This document shows positions 51,923 through 60,897 of a DNA stretch of 64,000 bases, in pieces (within the stretch, counting starts at the first letter, position 1; every line of letters starts with the position of its first letter). Both the position numbers and the translations under genes were made by a program. The notes under the pieces are model-generated. The model made no database searches. It was not told where the DNA came from and saw only the letters and a program-made list of their open reading frames with translations. The stretch is from Gemmatimonadaceae bacterium (GTDB lineage Bacteria; Gemmatimonadota; Gemmatimonadetes; Gemmatimonadales; Gemmatimonadaceae): assembly GCA_019637355.1 (NCBI GenBank), contig JAHBVT010000001.1:2449192-2513191 (forward strand), given 5' to 3'.

Positions 51923-53291
51923 CGGCGAGCCCCGCAAAATTGAAGTCGCGCACCTTCAGTGCCGGCACGACGGTGGGGAAGTACCGGCTGAGCACTCGCT
52001 GCGGCGTCCCGATCTGCTCCACGTTGTTGAGCATGAAGATCGGGGACTCCAGGAAGCGGAAGTTGCGCGCGGGATGCGTGATGCGGCCGTTCTCGATCAG
52101 CCACAGCCCGTCGCGCGTGAAGCCCGTGCAGAGCACCGATGCCTGGTCGATCGTCTGGATGTTGCTGAACCGCGTGACGAGGAACCCGCGGCGGGTAGTG
52201 CGGATCATCTGCTCCACGGTCGAGGTTTCGCCAACGCCCTCGAGCCGGAAGCCTCCTTGGGCCAGCAACGGCTCGTTCCGATGCAGGTACTGCATGGCGT
52301 AGTGGCGCTGGTACGCCAGGTCCTTGAGGACCCCCTTGTCGATCCAGGTCGCCGCGTAATACGGATCGTCCGTCACCGCATACGGCAAGTGCGGCGCGAC
52401 GGGGTCCATCGGATCCACGCGCAGCGTGAGGCGACGGTCCATCACCAGTTCGCCGAAGCGGGCGAAGCCGCGACGGTCGGCAGAGAAGGGCAACCCCCCG
52501 GACTCGGTGAACTGTCGGTCCATTGCCACCGAGCTGTAGAGCACGCGGACGAGATCCGCCACCGCCTGCGGCTCGAGGATCACCGTGTAGCGTCCCGGTT
52601 CCACGGCCCGCGGGTCGCGCGAACGTACGCACTTGTCCACGGCGCGGGCGCTGATCGCGTGCGGGTCGATGCGCTCGATGAACTGATTGTCGATTCCCGC
52701 CCACCCGGACGCCATGCCCTTCTGGTCGCGTGCGGTCATCGAGCAGATCGCTTCGGTGGTCGGGTAGTAGAGGTCGATGCCGCGGTTGTCGAAGCGCACG
52801 ATGCCGTGCGCGCCCGTGATCAACTCACCCGCACATTGCAGCCCGGCGTCCTCCGCCGGGGCGATCATCGCGCGCGCAATATCTCCCCGGGCCTCCGCCG
52901 TCATTGCGAAGGTCGACGGGCTCCATAGTTCTGGCCGCAGGTGCGGTAGCAGCGTCGACGGCTCCGACGGCGGGTCTACCGGGCTCCGGCGGGACAGCGC
53001 CATCTGCGATTCCGCCTCCGCGACCGTCGCGCGGAGACCCGCCTCGTCGAATCGATTGCTCCACACCACGGCGCCCGCACCGTCGCGCGCGCGCGTGATC
53101 CAGTAGGAATCGCGACTCGCTTCTTCCGATGAATACGCGAAGTTGCGCGCCCAGCGCACCCGCCCCTCCCACTGCAGGCGGATGCCAAACGAGGTGAAGC
53201 CGCCGCCCTGCGCGGCGTTGAACACGAACTCGGCCAATTGACGACAACGCACGTGATCGAGGAAGTCGGGCGCCGCACCTTGTGGGCTCAT
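51912..53291 (-). CDS. TldE/PmbA-family protein
   Basis: 459 residues of the TldD/PmbA family, in the place of the TldE subunit. Family segments: SEEASRDSYWITRARDGAGAV, TTEAICSMTARDQKGMASG near residue 185, and the C-terminal GVGETSTVEQMIRTTRRGFLVTRF plus IENGRITHPARNFRFLESPI. It has no HExxxH metal motif, as is normal for TldE. No signal peptide is seen, although its partner has a Tat signal. ATG 53291 overlaps the TldD stop (ATGA). TldD/TldE heterodimers cleave peptides such as modified microcin precursors and unfolded segments. Confidence 0.85.
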   Translation of the reverse strand: MSPQGAAPDFLDHVRCRQLAEFVFNAAQGGGFTSFGIRLQWEGRVRWARNFAYSSEEASRDSYWITRARDGAGAVVWSNRFDEAGLRATVAEAESQMALSRRSPVDPPSEPSTLLPHLRPELWSPSTFAMTAEARGDIARAMIAPAEDAGLQCAGELITGAHGIVRFDNRGIDLYYPTTEAICSMTARDQKGMASGWAGIDNQFIERIDPHAISARAVDKCVRSRDPRAVEPGRYTVILEPQAVADLVRVLYSSVAMDRQFTESGGLPFSADRRGFARFGELVMDRRLTLRVDPMDPVAPHLPYAVTDDPYYAATWIDKGVLKDLAYQRHYAMQYLHRNEPLLAQGGFRLEGVGETSTVEQMIRTTRRGFLVTRFSNIQTIDQASVLCTGFTRDGLWLIENGRITHPARNFRFLESPIFMLNNVEQIGTPQRVLSRYFPTVVPALKVRDFNFAGLADAV

Positions 53292-54910
53292 TGGACCTTC
53301 CGGCGCATATCGACTACCGACAGGTTGTTGACGCGGATCGCCGGCGTCACCACCGACCGCGGATGCAACTGCTGCCAGTTCTTGCCATACTCGAAGGACG
53401 CCGTACGGACGGTGGAGGCGCCACCGAGGGCTGCGGTATTCTTCCAAAGCTCGGGCGTACGGTATACGTAACCGAACCCCGTGACGGCGTTGCCAAGGCG
53501 TCCGTTCCGGATCTCGAACACGCGCGTGCCTTGGCCCCAGCCACTCGCGCACTGGTGATCGTGCTCGCTGCGGCCTCCGCGCACGAGGTAGCCGCGCGTG
53601 ACCCCGCGCACGAGCTCGTCGAGTGTCGTGTCCGTGGGCGACGGCGCGAGGGCGAAGTTGACGGGCTGCGGTCCGGTCACGTACAGCGCGTGCTGCGCGC
53701 CCGCGCAGCCGCTAGAGACCGGCGGACGCCGCGACAGCCACGACCCGCTCTCGCGCGTCGTAAGGAAGTTTCGCAGGACGCCCTCACGCACGACAGGGAC
53801 GTCCACCGGCTCGACACCTTCGTCGTCCCATCGGACCGTGGCGGCGCCAAGTGGCTGCCGTCGCGATCCCGTGAGATTCACCAGTGCGCTGCCGACCTGG
53901 TATGTGTCCAGCATCGCGTCCGGGTCGTCGAGGAAGCTCGTCCCGTCGTTGTTGGCATCGTACCCCATCGCGCGAGCGAGATCGCAGGCGGCGCCAATGC
54001 CACCGTCGATGATGCCCGCGACGGCCGGCGCGTCAAGCACGACGTCGTAACGGCCGATATCGACGGGTTGCGTGAAGCGCGCGCGTTCGAGGTCTTCGAA
54101 CATCGCGCGGAGCCGCTCCCGCGCGGGTGCGTCGCGCAAGTGTTCCCAGCCCGCACGGGCCAGTGCGCCAATGTCGAGCTCACCCGACGCCATCTGCTGT
54201 GTCCGCCAGTGGGGACCAAGCACAAGAGCGACTTGCGCACCGGTGCGAAACAGCGTCTGGGCACAACGCGCCCCGTCGGTGCTGACGAGGTAGCGCTCCT
54301 CTCGCTCGAGGACGAGCTTGGACTTCATTTCCGCCAGCGCCCGATTCTCGCGAAAGGCGAAGTCGTGGAGCGCAGCCACCCAATCGAGCGCGACGCCCGG
54401 ATCCATCGCGATTGGATCGATGCGCACCGGCTGTCGCCACTCTCCGACGGCTGGCTGCGCGATTGGGGCGAGCGCCACTTGGCGCGGCTTCCCGCGTGCG
54501 CCCGCCCGCGCGGAGCCTGCCGCGGCGGCGGCAAGCCGCGCGGCGTTGTCGGGCGTCAAACGCGGGTGGGAAGCGAATCCCCAGTACCCGTCGATAAGCA
54601 CGCGCACGCCGATGCCCACCGTCTCCGAGTCAAACCACGTGGTCGCCAGTGCGCGCTGCTGGAGCTCCAACGTACGGACCAAGCTGCGGGTCACGCGGGC
54701 GTCGGCGTAGGTCGCGCCGGCGCGCCGCGCCGCCTCGATGGCGACCGCGGCGAGGGCCAGCGGATCCTCGTCACGTCGGCCGCGGCGAGACGCCGGCCGC
54801 GCCGACTCCGGCAACGAAACGAGCGCTGATGGGTGCGCGGACGCGAGACCGGGCATCGTGGCCAGCAGTGCGGCCGTACCCGCCTTCACGAATAGGCGTC
54901 GAGTGGTCAT
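53288..54910 (-). CDS. TldD-family protein with Tat signal and without the HExxxH motif
   Basis: 540 residues. The N-terminus TTRRLFVKAGTAALLATMP is a textbook Tat signal (T-R-R-x-F-x-K). TldD domain segments: SDTGARC-like VSTDGARCAQTLF near residue 213 and WDDEGVEPVDVPVVREGVL near 370. Aligning the conserved GTS (residues 323-325) with E. coli TldD puts ACDLAR at 308-313 where HEXXXH should be, so His, Glu and His are Ala, Cys and Arg. The metallopeptidase centre is lost. It still pairs with the TldE-like gene (ATGA overlap). ATG 54910 is chosen because it begins the Tat signal. Confidence 0.84.
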   Translation of the reverse strand: MTTRRLFVKAGTAALLATMPGLASAHPSALVSLPESARPASRRGRRDEDPLALAAVAIEAARRAGATYADARVTRSLVRTLELQQRALATTWFDSETVGIGVRVLIDGYWGFASHPRLTPDNAARLAAAAAGSARAGARGKPRQVALAPIAQPAVGEWRQPVRIDPIAMDPGVALDWVAALHDFAFRENRALAEMKSKLVLEREERYLVSTDGARCAQTLFRTGAQVALVLGPHWRTQQMASGELDIGALARAGWEHLRDAPARERLRAMFEDLERARFTQPVDIGRYDVVLDAPAVAGIIDGGIGAACDLARAMGYDANNDGTSFLDDPDAMLDTYQVGSALVNLTGSRRQPLGAATVRWDDEGVEPVDVPVVREGVLRNFLTTRESGSWLSRRPPVSSGCAGAQHALYVTGPQPVNFALAPSPTDTTLDELVRGVTRGYLVRGGRSEHDHQCASGWGQGTRVFEIRNGRLGNAVTGFGYVYRTPELWKNTAALGGASTVRTASFEYGKNWQQLHPRSVVTPAIRVNNLSVVDMRRKVQ

Positions 54911-55013
54911 AGAAGTGCTCTCCCGGGGCACCGCCGTCTCGGAGGCGCCCGCCAGGTAATCGATGGGGTGGTGGCGGCGAAGGCCGCCGCGTACTCCGTG
55001 GGCGGCGGCGATC

Positions 55014-56018
55014 CTAGCGCACCACGAACTCGCCGCTCTGGGCTGGCATAGTCACGGTCGTCCAGCGATACGTGCCGGGAGTCGAGAAGCGCCGCCGCTC
55101 CGCGCCGTACGGCGCGATCGCCAGGTTCCCCGCCAGTTCCCACTCGGAGGCCGCCTCGGCGGCGGTTGAGTCGCTCCACCGCACCTGGAGCGTGGAACTG
55201 GTGTAGTTGCTGATGCTCACGATCCCGCCCGCTCCGAGGTAGAACGGCGCCTCCGGCGACGCCAGGATCGTGTTGCTGATCGGGTCGGTGTAGAGGAAGA
55301 CTGACATCTCCGTCGGATCCGTGAACTCGAACTCCACGGAGTCGACGAAAGTCTGGCCGTAGGCCGTCGTCGAACCGATGATCCAGGTCGTCCCGCGGCG
55401 TTGCGGGACGAATGCGGTCAGCGTCGGGAGCAGGAAGACGCCGCTCGCGCGATCGCGCACCTCGAGCCGCACGAACACGTCGAAAAGCTGGTTGCCCGCC
55501 GTGTCGAGCACCGTGGGCGAAAGGAACTTGAGCGAGCCGATGCCAAGGTGCGGGCTCTCCCACGGCGGCAGGGCCAGCGACAGGGACCCGACGGCGGCAC
55601 GTGATGGCGTCACGGTCACCAACACCGAGTCGTACTTCGAAACGCCACCTGCGGTCGCGACGACTTCGACGACGACCGGCGACGCGGCCACACTCAGGGC
55701 CAGCAGCGTGCCGTCAGCCGCCACGGTGACCTTGCCGGAGTCCGCACTCGTGAACCGCAGTTCCGGGACACCGGCAAACACGGATCGGTCGATTGCCTCG
55801 GCGATCATCGTCACCGGCAGGGCATCCCCCACCGCCATTGTGGCGGCGCGCGGCGTCACGCGAATGCGTGCCAGTACCTGATCCGGACGGCTCGGCCCGA
55901 CGCTTCCGATGGCATCGTCGGTGCACGCGGTCGAGAGCGCCAACAGGCTCGCCACCGCGACCGCCCGCGTCGCGCGAATCGCCCATCCGGGCAGGGCAGA
56001 AAGGAACGATAGGGTCAT
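55014..56018 (-). CDS. Lipoprotein with Big2-like and cupredoxin-like domains
   Basis: 334 residues. The signal ends in the lipobox LSTAC (Cys32). Residues about 48-145 form a bacterial Ig-like Big2 domain (IRVTPRAATMAVGDALPVT, FTSADSGKVTVAADGTLLALS). The C-terminal 70 residues look like a cupredoxin fold (VSISNYTSSTLQVRWSD, FSTPGTYRWTTVTMPAQSG), but the Cys and His copper ligands are missing. It lies 1 bp after the SusD gene, a position often used for surface-exposed lipoproteins that help SusC/D bind the substrate. Role inferred only. Confidence 0.72.
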   Translation of the reverse strand: MTLSFLSALPGWAIRATRAVAVASLLALSTACTDDAIGSVGPSRPDQVLARIRVTPRAATMAVGDALPVTMIAEAIDRSVFAGVPELRFTSADSGKVTVAADGTLLALSVAASPVVVEVVATAGGVSKYDSVLVTVTPSRAAVGSLSLALPPWESPHLGIGSLKFLSPTVLDTAGNQLFDVFVRLEVRDRASGVFLLPTLTAFVPQRRGTTWIIGSTTAYGQTFVDSVEFEFTDPTEMSVFLYTDPISNTILASPEAPFYLGAGGIVSISNYTSSTLQVRWSDSTAAEAASEWELAGNLAIAPYGAERRRFSTPGTYRWTTVTMPAQSGEFVVR

Positions 56019-56019
56019 C

Positions 56020-57387
56020 TCAGGCTCCCAGGTTGAGGCAGGCCTTCACGGTCGGATGTCGCTGGGTCTCGCTCGTGGGCAGTTGCAGCACCACCTGGTC
56101 GCCGTAGTTCGCGTCGACGAGGATTGGCGAATAGCTCGTGTACAGGCCGGTCGGATACACCGTCGCCTGGTCCCGACCGTAGACGCGGAGCAACCGCCGC
56201 AGGTCGCCTTGGCGATGGCCGGTCGCGAAGAGCCAGAACGCGCGCTCGCTGTAGACCAGGTTAAGGCGGCCCGCCGCCGACCCAGGGTCAGCGAGCGGCG
56301 GCAGACCCGCCGTGCCGCCGCTGCCGGCCGGCGCCGGAGCCGGACACGTCATCGCGTCGGTGCAACTCGTACGGAGCGCATTCAGCGTCGTCAGCCAGGA
56401 CGCGTCGCCGGCGCGCAACTGTGCCTCTGCCTCGGCGAGGCGCGCCTCGATGCCGGAAGCCAGGACCGTCGCGCTCGCGGCGCTGGTGTAGAGCGCCTGC
56501 GTCGGCACGAACCCTGCGGCCAGCGGCACGCGAGGATCGCCGATGCCGGAGAAGGGCTGTCCGTTCCCGCCTTCCCCGCTCGAGACGCTCACGGCGCCCG
56601 GAACGGAGCCCAAGACGTTCATCATCGACGGGATTGTCGCCGAGTGCTCGGTGGCGAACTGGAATGTCGTCGGGACGGCGGCCAACGTCGTCGCGATGTC
56701 ATCGAAGCGACCGAGGTTCAGTAGTGCGCGGGCCTTGCCGACCCGGGCGGCAAGGGCGAAGCGCAACGAGTCGCCCGCAAGCGCGAGCGCGGAGTCGAAC
56801 AGCACCAGCGCTCGCTCGTTGAGCTGCGCCGTCGTCAGGCCCGCGGAGAAGACCGGGTCGTCGTCGAGCGGTACCTCCGTGAGCGGTACTCCGGAGCAGA
56901 AGAGCTCGGCGAGGTGCAGCACGGTGTATGCCTCGAGCACCATAACGTGGGCTCGAAGCGGCGTCAGCGGCTCCCGACCGTAGCGGACGAGCGCCTGGCG
57001 TGCCAACATCGCGGCGACCCGCGCCGACTGGAGGTTCTCGTACACGGTCTTGCCCGGTTGCACCGCGTACGGTGAGGCCGGCACGTAGCGCCGCGCGTCG
57101 AGGTCGAGCCCCGAGAAGGTCCCGTACGGCTGGAACTCGTCGGCAAAGATGCCGCTCGCGACCACGTAGTTGTCCACCGGCAAGTAGCGATTGCCCGCGT
57201 GGAACGCCTGGGTGAAGTACGAGATGGCGCCGTCGTACATCGCAACGGCCCCCGCCTCGCTCTCCACACGGTCGCGCTCAAGGACCTCGTACGGCGGCTT
57301 GGCCCCCACAAGGTCATTTGGCGAGCACGCGGAGACGCCGAACAGGGCAAACAGCGGCACCCACCCCGCACAGATCCGGAATCGCAT
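56020..57387 (-). CDS. SusD/RagB-family outer-membrane lipoprotein
   Basis: 455 residues with a lipoprotein signal (LFALFGVSAC). TPR-like helices pack through the protein (ALVRYGREPLTPLRAHVMVLE, LALAARVGKARALLNLGRF near residue 230), with SusD-type segments ARLAEAEAQLRAGD and ERAFWLFATGHRQGDLRRL near the C-terminus. SusD proteins cap the SusC channel and bind the substrate at the cell surface. It starts 1 bp after the SusC stop, so the pair is surely co-expressed. The ligand is not predictable from sequence. Confidence 0.86.
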   Translation of the reverse strand: MRFRICAGWVPLFALFGVSACSPNDLVGAKPPYEVLERDRVESEAGAVAMYDGAISYFTQAFHAGNRYLPVDNYVVASGIFADEFQPYGTFSGLDLDARRYVPASPYAVQPGKTVYENLQSARVAAMLARQALVRYGREPLTPLRAHVMVLEAYTVLHLAELFCSGVPLTEVPLDDDPVFSAGLTTAQLNERALVLFDSALALAGDSLRFALAARVGKARALLNLGRFDDIATTLAAVPTTFQFATEHSATIPSMMNVLGSVPGAVSVSSGEGGNGQPFSGIGDPRVPLAAGFVPTQALYTSAASATVLASGIEARLAEAEAQLRAGDASWLTTLNALRTSCTDAMTCPAPAPAGSGGTAGLPPLADPGSAAGRLNLVYSERAFWLFATGHRQGDLRRLLRVYGRDQATVYPTGLYTSYSPILVDANYGDQVVLQLPTSETQRHPTVKACLNLGA

Positions 57388-57388
57388 T

Positions 57389-60300
57389 TCAGTACTCCAG
57401 CGTGACGCGGAAGAGGAACTCCCGCGGTTGAGGGATTGCCGTGGTGTAGTCCGAGATGGCGTCGCCGCCGAGCGCCAGCGCGCCGTTGACCTCCGGGTCA
57501 AAACCGCCGTAGCGGGTCCAGAGCGCGAGGTTCCGGCCCATAACAGCCACCGTCGCGCCCCGCGCGCGCGCCAGCTGCGCGAGCCGTGGCGACAGCGTGT
57601 AGGCGAGGGAGACCTCACTGAGCCGGAGCCAGGCCGTCGACTCGACGATTGACCCGGCCGTGAGCCCGGCCAGCTCCAACGCCTGCAACGGCAGAGGCGC
57701 GCGCGGGTCGTTCAACCCGAATGCCGCCGGCGACACCGACCGGCTGTTCGCCATACCGTTCGTCTGCTCGAGACGCACCGTGAACGTCATCCGGCCGTCG
57801 AGAAGCCGCAACGCGCTCAGGTAGGAGATCTCGCTACGCGGGAACGGTGCCCCCATATACACCGAGGAGTCCCCGAGCACGAGTTCGTCCGGCACGAGGA
57901 TGCCGTCGCCGTTCAGGTCGTTGTAGCCCAGTAGGGGCCGACGCCAGATGCCAAACAGCGGGTACCCCTCCACGACCCGGGCATCCTCGCGACCGTACGA
58001 CGTGATCGACTCACCGATGGCGAGAACGCGATTGCGCACCATACCGCCCAGCACCGTCACCTCCCAGCCGATCGACCGCCGGTCCAGCAGCTTCGCCGAT
58101 ACGCTCAGTTCGGCGCCGCGATTCTCCACCAACCCGATGTTCTCGAAGCGCTGGAGATCCAGCACGGTCGTCGTGCCACTGTATGAGCCGCCGGCGGAGG
58201 CGGGGACCGCGAACGCGTGCAGGGCGTCACGCGTGCGCTTCACGTAGAGCGTACCGTCGAGGGTCACGCGGTCGCCGAGGAAGCCTAGGTCGATGCCGCC
58301 TTCCACCTGCGTGGAGCGCTCCGGACGAAGATCGTAGTTGCCGGCGTACCGCATCCGCAGGCCGCTGGTCGCGCGACCGTCGCGCACGCTCACGAACGGC
58401 GCGAACAGCCGATCTACGTGCGTCAGGTTTGGCTGCTGCCCCGAATGCCCCCACGCGAGGCGCAATCGCGCGGTGCTGATGCCAAGCGTGCGAGGAAACG
58501 TCTCGTGGTCGGACACCAGCCACGAGGCCTCGACCTTCGGGTACAACGGCGCCTGAGCGTCGCGGCCGAAGGCGCTGCCGGCGTCCTGCCGCAGCGCTGC
58601 CGTGAGGAACAACTTCTCGTCCACGTTCAACCGCTGCTCCAGGAACCACCCCGCCGTGGCAGACTCCTCGCGCACTTCCTCCGTCGCCTGCGCGGCGGCC
58701 CCGTTCACGGAGCCGCTCCCGAAGGCCAGCCCGTCACCCACCGCGCGCAGTCCGCCCGTCCGGCTGTCCACATACTGCCCGCCAACTGTCGTGATGCCTG
58801 TGAGCCACTTCGCCCACGGGCGCGTCACGCTCGCCGACACGTCGCCGGTCCGCACGTTCGTGTTGCCGCGGTAGGTGGAGAAGAAGCCCTGTGTCGGACA
58901 GCCATATGTCGAACACTCGTTCGGCAACCGATGCCGTGCATCCTCGCGTTGCTCGAGGTCCATACCGACGTTCGCCCGCAGGCTGAGCCAGCCCAGCGCC
59001 TGCCAGCTCAGGTTGGCCGTGAGCAACGACCGTTGGCGACTGGTCGTGGTTCGCTCGGCGAACGCGTCGCCAGGCCTGAAGGTCAGTGTGTCAAGCGGGC
59101 GAGTGCCGTCTCCAGCCTGAAGGCCGCTGCCGGCGTCGCGCTGGGAGTTGCCCACCAGGTTCGCCGACAGGCCGAGGGCCATCGTGGGCATCGGCACGAG
59201 CGTCAGACGCCCCATCGCCGTCCAGCCTCCCATCACGTTCGGCCGCTCCTGCCACGACGGGATCTCTCCCTTGAGCTGCAGCAACCGCCGCCGTTCCACG
59301 GTGCTGAGCCGCGTGGTGCCGGTCTGGTCGTTCCACCCGCCCATCACGTAGTAACGCGCCGTCTCGCGACCGCCGCTCGCCGAGAGCGTGGTCCGTGTCG
59401 AGTAGCCGGTCTGGCTCGTCGACGTCAGCGGATCGTTGCCCGGGCTGAACTGCGTCACGCTGTCCTGCATGCAGATGCCGTTCGCGAAATCCCGGAGCGC
59501 GCAGCCCACGGAGGCTGGACCGAGGTCATTGTGGCCCCACCCGTAGCTGTACACGGGAAACTGCCGCGGGACCGTCGAAATGCCGTAGTCCGTCAGCGAG
59601 GTGATGCGCATAGCGCCCGGCGCGCCCCGCTTCGTCCGGATGACGATCACGCCGTTCGCGGCATCAGTGCCGTACAGGCTCGCCGCCGACGGCCCGCGGA
59701 GGACTTGGACCGACTCAATGGTCTGCGGGTCGAGGTAGTCCAGCGGGGACGGTACGGGGAGATAACTCGGCGTCATCGGCACCTGCTCGCCCGGCGCGGC
59801 GCCCGGCGCCGCACTCATCGTGCGCGCCTGGTTCTGTGCGCCGAGGCCCGACGTCGTCGCCGCATTCATCCGCACGCCGTCGACGATCACGATCGGATCG
59901 TTGTTCAGCGTCGCGCTGTTCAGGCCCCGGATGCGGATGCGCGACGGCGCGCCGACCGCGCCGCCTGAGCGAATGACCTGCACGCCCGCCGCGCGGCCAT
60001 CCAAGAGGTCGCTGACACCGAAGACCGGCATAGACCGCACCACGGAGTCGGCGCGAATCGTGGCCACTGAGTTCCCCAACTCGTACTGGCGCCGTTCGCC
60101 GGTCGCGGTGGTCACCATACCGTCGAGCCGACGCACCATCTGGCGCATAGCGATGTCGAGAACGACGCCCAGGCGCTGATCGGGGACCGTGACCCGCTGA
60201 GAGTGCAGGGCATAGCCGAGGCGCCGGACGCGCACTTCCTGTTCCCCGCTCGGCACATTGACGATCACGAACTGCCCGCTGTCGTCGGTCACGGCCGTCA

Positions 60301-60811
60301 ACGAGGTCCCGACCACGAGCACGTGGGCGTCGCGCACAGGCAACTGCGTCTCCTCGTCCTTGACGCGTCCGCCGAGCCAGCCGATGCGCTGCGTCTGGTC
60401 GCGTGCGACCAGCGCCAACTGGTTGCGCGTCCCGACAAGCACGTCCAACTGCGTGTCGTGCAGCAACTGCGTGAGAAGATCGCCGAGCGGCTCGTCGTAC
60501 ACGCGCAAGTCGACGCGCCGGCCTGCCGGAAGCGCCTCAGCGCTGTAGAAGAACCTCACGCCGGCGGCGCGGCCGACAGCCTCCAATGCCTCGCGCAGCG
60601 GCACCTCGCCGAGCGACAGCGAAAGGCGCTGCCGCAACGCCGCAACCGCCGTCGCGGCAACTTCAGTGCGCACGCCCGTGCTCTCCATGAGGAAGCGCGG
60701 TCCGCCACCATCCGCACTGTTGACTGCGGCGACCTGCGCCCTCAGCGGCGCCGCCGCAGTGGCGGCGACGAGAAGGACTGCGAGCAATGTCACGGCCGAC
60801 CGAACGAGCAT
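57389..60811 (-). CDS. SusC/RagA-family TonB-dependent transducer with STN domain
   Basis: 1140-residue outer-membrane receptor. Signal peptide (AVTLLAVLLVAATAAAPLRAQ), then an STN domain (about 60-135: LSLGEVPLREALEAVGRAAG, LLHDTQLDVLV) that usually contacts FecR, a carboxypeptidase-regulatory-like domain (about 150-230: GGRVKDEETQLPVRDAHVLV), a Plug with RIRIRGLNSATLNNDPIVIV and IESVQVLRGPSAASLYGTDA, and a 22-strand barrel ending FLFRVTLEY with a terminal aromatic. The STN, FecR and ECF sigma genes in a row indicate substrate-induced transcription. Imported ligand unknown; the linked peptidase genes suggest peptides. Confidence 0.94.
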   Translation of the reverse strand: MLVRSAVTLLAVLLVAATAAAPLRAQVAAVNSADGGGPRFLMESTGVRTEVAATAVAALRQRLSLSLGEVPLREALEAVGRAAGVRFFYSAEALPAGRRVDLRVYDEPLGDLLTQLLHDTQLDVLVGTRNQLALVARDQTQRIGWLGGRVKDEETQLPVRDAHVLVVGTSLTAVTDDSGQFVIVNVPSGEQEVRVRRLGYALHSQRVTVPDQRLGVVLDIAMRQMVRRLDGMVTTATGERRQYELGNSVATIRADSVVRSMPVFGVSDLLDGRAAGVQVIRSGGAVGAPSRIRIRGLNSATLNNDPIVIVDGVRMNAATTSGLGAQNQARTMSAAPGAAPGEQVPMTPSYLPVPSPLDYLDPQTIESVQVLRGPSAASLYGTDAANGVIVIRTKRGAPGAMRITSLTDYGISTVPRQFPVYSYGWGHNDLGPASVGCALRDFANGICMQDSVTQFSPGNDPLTSTSQTGYSTRTTLSASGGRETARYYVMGGWNDQTGTTRLSTVERRRLLQLKGEIPSWQERPNVMGGWTAMGRLTLVPMPTMALGLSANLVGNSQRDAGSGLQAGDGTRPLDTLTFRPGDAFAERTTTSRQRSLLTANLSWQALGWLSLRANVGMDLEQREDARHRLPNECSTYGCPTQGFFSTYRGNTNVRTGDVSASVTRPWAKWLTGITTVGGQYVDSRTGGLRAVGDGLAFGSGSVNGAAAQATEEVREESATAGWFLEQRLNVDEKLFLTAALRQDAGSAFGRDAQAPLYPKVEASWLVSDHETFPRTLGISTARLRLAWGHSGQQPNLTHVDRLFAPFVSVRDGRATSGLRMRYAGNYDLRPERSTQVEGGIDLGFLGDRVTLDGTLYVKRTRDALHAFAVPASAGGSYSGTTTVLDLQRFENIGLVENRGAELSVSAKLLDRRSIGWEVTVLGGMVRNRVLAIGESITSYGREDARVVEGYPLFGIWRRPLLGYNDLNGDGILVPDELVLGDSSVYMGAPFPRSEISYLSALRLLDGRMTFTVRLEQTNGMANSRSVSPAAFGLNDPRAPLPLQALELAGLTAGSIVESTAWLRLSEVSLAYTLSPRLAQLARARGATVAVMGRNLALWTRYGGFDPEVNGALALGGDAISDYTTAIPQPREFLFRVTLEY

Positions 60812-60897
60812 GGGCGAATCCTGGACAGGGGGGACTGGACTGCGGTGGTGACGAAGGACGAAGCGCTTCCGCGCGGGGTGGAAGGGCCGCGAGTGAC

